From: an uncultured bacterium
Lineage (GTDB): Bacteria; Cyanobacteriota; Vampirovibrionia; Gastranaerophilales; Gastranaerophilaceae
Direction of reading: 5' to 3'
NCBI GenBank assembly: GCA_949288685.1
Contig: CASELB010000084.1
Span: 1 to 32,438, forward strand
Length of the DNA: 32,438 bases
In this document: positions 31,101 to 32,438 of the stretch, piece after piece
Numbering within the stretch: position 1 is the first letter of the stretch
How the letters are laid out: each line of letters begins with the position of its first letter
Translations under genes and position numbers: made by a program
Notes under the pieces: model-generated
Told to the model about the DNA's origin: nothing
Seen by the model: the letters and a program-made list of their open reading frames with translations, nothing else
Database searches by the model: none

Positions 31101-32374
31101 CCTGTATGGACTTTAATAAGAGGTGTAGTTAAATCGCCCGGGGTCAGTCCCTGTTTTATAAGGTCTTTTATAGGTATAAGATATTCTTCTTCTCTGTCAA
31201 ATTTTTCTTTTAAAGAGTAGTAAGCAATTTCTACAAGCTCTTTTGCTATATCTCTTACTTTATAATGTCCGAGTCTTGTTTTTAGTCCTTCTCTCGGAAC
31301 TCTGTATCTGAATTCACTTATCTCTTCGTAGTCAAATTTCTCCAGCAGTTCTTCAGCGCTTTCTAATGCGCTTGTGTCATACATTATGCCTTTGTAAATG
31401 GCAAGTGCGGAATAAATATATTCTTCCGGTACGCTGTCATGGTTTCTTATTTCTATAAATGAATTTAGCCGGACATCAGGGAATGCGAGATTTGCGTGGA
31501 GTTTAAAGTCGTCAATTGCGGCAGTGTGACCTTCGTATCCGTTCTCCATAAATTGCCTGAAATTAATTTTACCGTTAATTTCTATAATATCATTATCCCT
31601 TTGGATAAATATCATCGGGATTTCCATCAGGTAATTAATATAGTTTTTAAAGAGATTTTCCGGCTCAAAATTTGTACCGAAACCGCAGCGCTCATTATCT
31701 GTATTCAGCCATGCAAGCGCTCTAAAACTATAGTAGCCGGTATCTACTCCGCCTCTGATTTTTGAATTTGCAAAAGCAGCCGTTGTGAACGGTGACATTT
31801 TATTTGCCAGATTAAATTTTCTTGCGGCATCTTCTTCATTCTTATAGTCAATACAAACTTGAATACCTGCAGTTTCTCTCATCATTACATCTGATAAAAT
31901 CCCGCCCAGATAATTTGCCATTACTTTGTATCTTCTTTTGGGATTAAGCGGAATATATCTGTAAGTAGATACAGGAGTGACGCCGTAATTTAAAAGTTTA
32001 ATATCATAACGTTTTAATAATCGCTCTATTTCTTTATTAATTCTGTCAATTTCCGCTTTAATATCTTTAATGTATTGCTTAGGTTCCAGACTAATTTCAA
32101 ACTGGCAGCCGGGTTCTATAGTTATTGTATTATGAAGTTTTTTCAGTCCGATAATATTTAAATCATCCAGAATATAATCCCAGTTATCAATTCTCGCAAA
32201 GTCGGACAGGAGTTCGCAAATACCCCATTCTCCGTAGTATGAAATGCTCCTGTAATCTTTTGTTGATACAGGTATTCGTTCATATTCCAGTCCGAGTTTT
32301 GTATCGGTCTTGCATCCGGATTGGAATAATTCTAAAATGGCTTCTGTTCTTAGTTTTTCTTTGCAATAGTTCAC
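31097..32374 (-). CDS. glutamate-cysteine ligase, GCS2 family
   Basis: A 425-aa ATP-dependent ligase making gamma-glutamylcysteine, the first step of glutathione synthesis. Family signs are KLGLEYERIPVS near residue 26, TITIEPGCQFEISLEP near 83, RETAGIQVCIDY near 167 and NSFIEIRNHDSVPEE near 310. These match the plant/alphaproteobacterial GCS2 type more than E. coli GshA. The start is GTG at 32374 with AAAGGAG 6 nt upstream. No gshB is in the window. The gene lies convergent to recR with overlapping stop codons. Confidence 0.85.
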   Translation of the reverse strand: MNYCKEKLRTEAILELFQSGCKTDTKLGLEYERIPVSTKDYRSISYYGEWGICELLSDFARIDNWDYILDDLNIIGLKKLHNTITIEPGCQFEISLEPKQYIKDIKAEIDRINKEIERLLKRYDIKLLNYGVTPVSTYRYIPLNPKRRYKVMANYLGGILSDVMMRETAGIQVCIDYKNEEDAARKFNLANKMSPFTTAAFANSKIRGGVDTGYYSFRALAWLNTDNERCGFGTNFEPENLFKNYINYLMEIPMIFIQRDNDIIEINGKINFRQFMENGYEGHTAAIDDFKLHANLAFPDVRLNSFIEIRNHDSVPEEYIYSALAIYKGIMYDTSALESAEELLEKFDYEEISEFRYRVPREGLKTRLGHYKVRDIAKELVEIAYYSLKEKFDREEEYLIPIKDLIKQGLTPGDLTTPLIKVHTG

Positions 32375-32438
32375 GATGTACTCCTTTTATTATTTTATCA
32401 TTAATAAAATAACAAATAATAAACTAAAAACATTTACC

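Overview
The window reads as the chromosome of an AT-rich, diderm, motile bacterium. Evidence: an LptB/LptF lipopolysaccharide-transport pair, flagellar rod genes, and a signal-peptide protein with three SLH domains of the kind cyanobacteria use to tie the outer membrane to peptidoglycan. It also has FtnA-type ferritin, a GCS2-type glutamate-cysteine ligase, and many small lineage-restricted membrane proteins. The best guess is a non-photosynthetic cyanobacterial relative (Melainabacteria/Vampirovibrionia, Gastranaerophilales-like); this is inferred from the gene mix, because there is no rRNA to prove it. No tRNA, rRNA, CRISPR array, insertion sequence or integrase was found.

Layout. 1-2240 is a visibly AT-richer accessory stretch with unrecognised genes: the 3' end of one gene, a 308-aa protein, a polytopic membrane protein and a 45-aa membrane peptide. 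2240-2772 is non-coding, with three hairpins, a 17-bp-period direct repeat and a near-consensus sigma-28 promoter. 2773-5052 is a four-gene flagellar rod operon (FlgF/FlgG-like, FlgG-like, FlgB, FlgC) closed by a strong terminator. 5201-10206 holds an orphan protein, then a minus-strand run: surE, prs, two membrane proteins and ferritin. A structured RNA with a built-in terminator/antiterminator lies between ferritin and the 400-aa membrane protein. 10384-11398 has a Ser/Thr/Ala/Cys-rich peptide gene and a hypothetical gene. 11512-15474 is an operon of an AI-2E-family permease, a radical SAM protein and a GltD-like oxidoreductase. 15464-19307 has a CHAP-like hydrolase, recN, a small secreted Cys protein and an HExxH membrane peptidase. 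19423-23348 is an operon of a degenerate PurD-like ATP-grasp protein, lptB, an lptF/G permease and a phosphodiester glycosidase. 23506-32374 has an Xre regulator, the SLH protein, an acetolactate-synthase-like enzyme, a U32 protein, a degenerate PurN-like protein with a cysteine tail, a matrixin-type protease, ybaB-recR and a glutamate-cysteine ligase.

Themes. Envelope construction recurs (Lpt export, SLH anchor, CHAP hydrolase, phosphodiester glycosidase). Two separate genes are decayed or repurposed relatives of purine-pathway enzymes (PurD, PurN) that lack expected catalytic signatures. Several genes have no Shine-Dalgarno and carry a -10 hexamer about 6 nt before the ATG, which suggests leaderless mRNAs. 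Three convergent gene pairs overlap at their stop codons. The strongest candidates for something undescribed are the RNA attenuator at 9522-9657 and the PurD-like/PurN-like pseudoenzymes.
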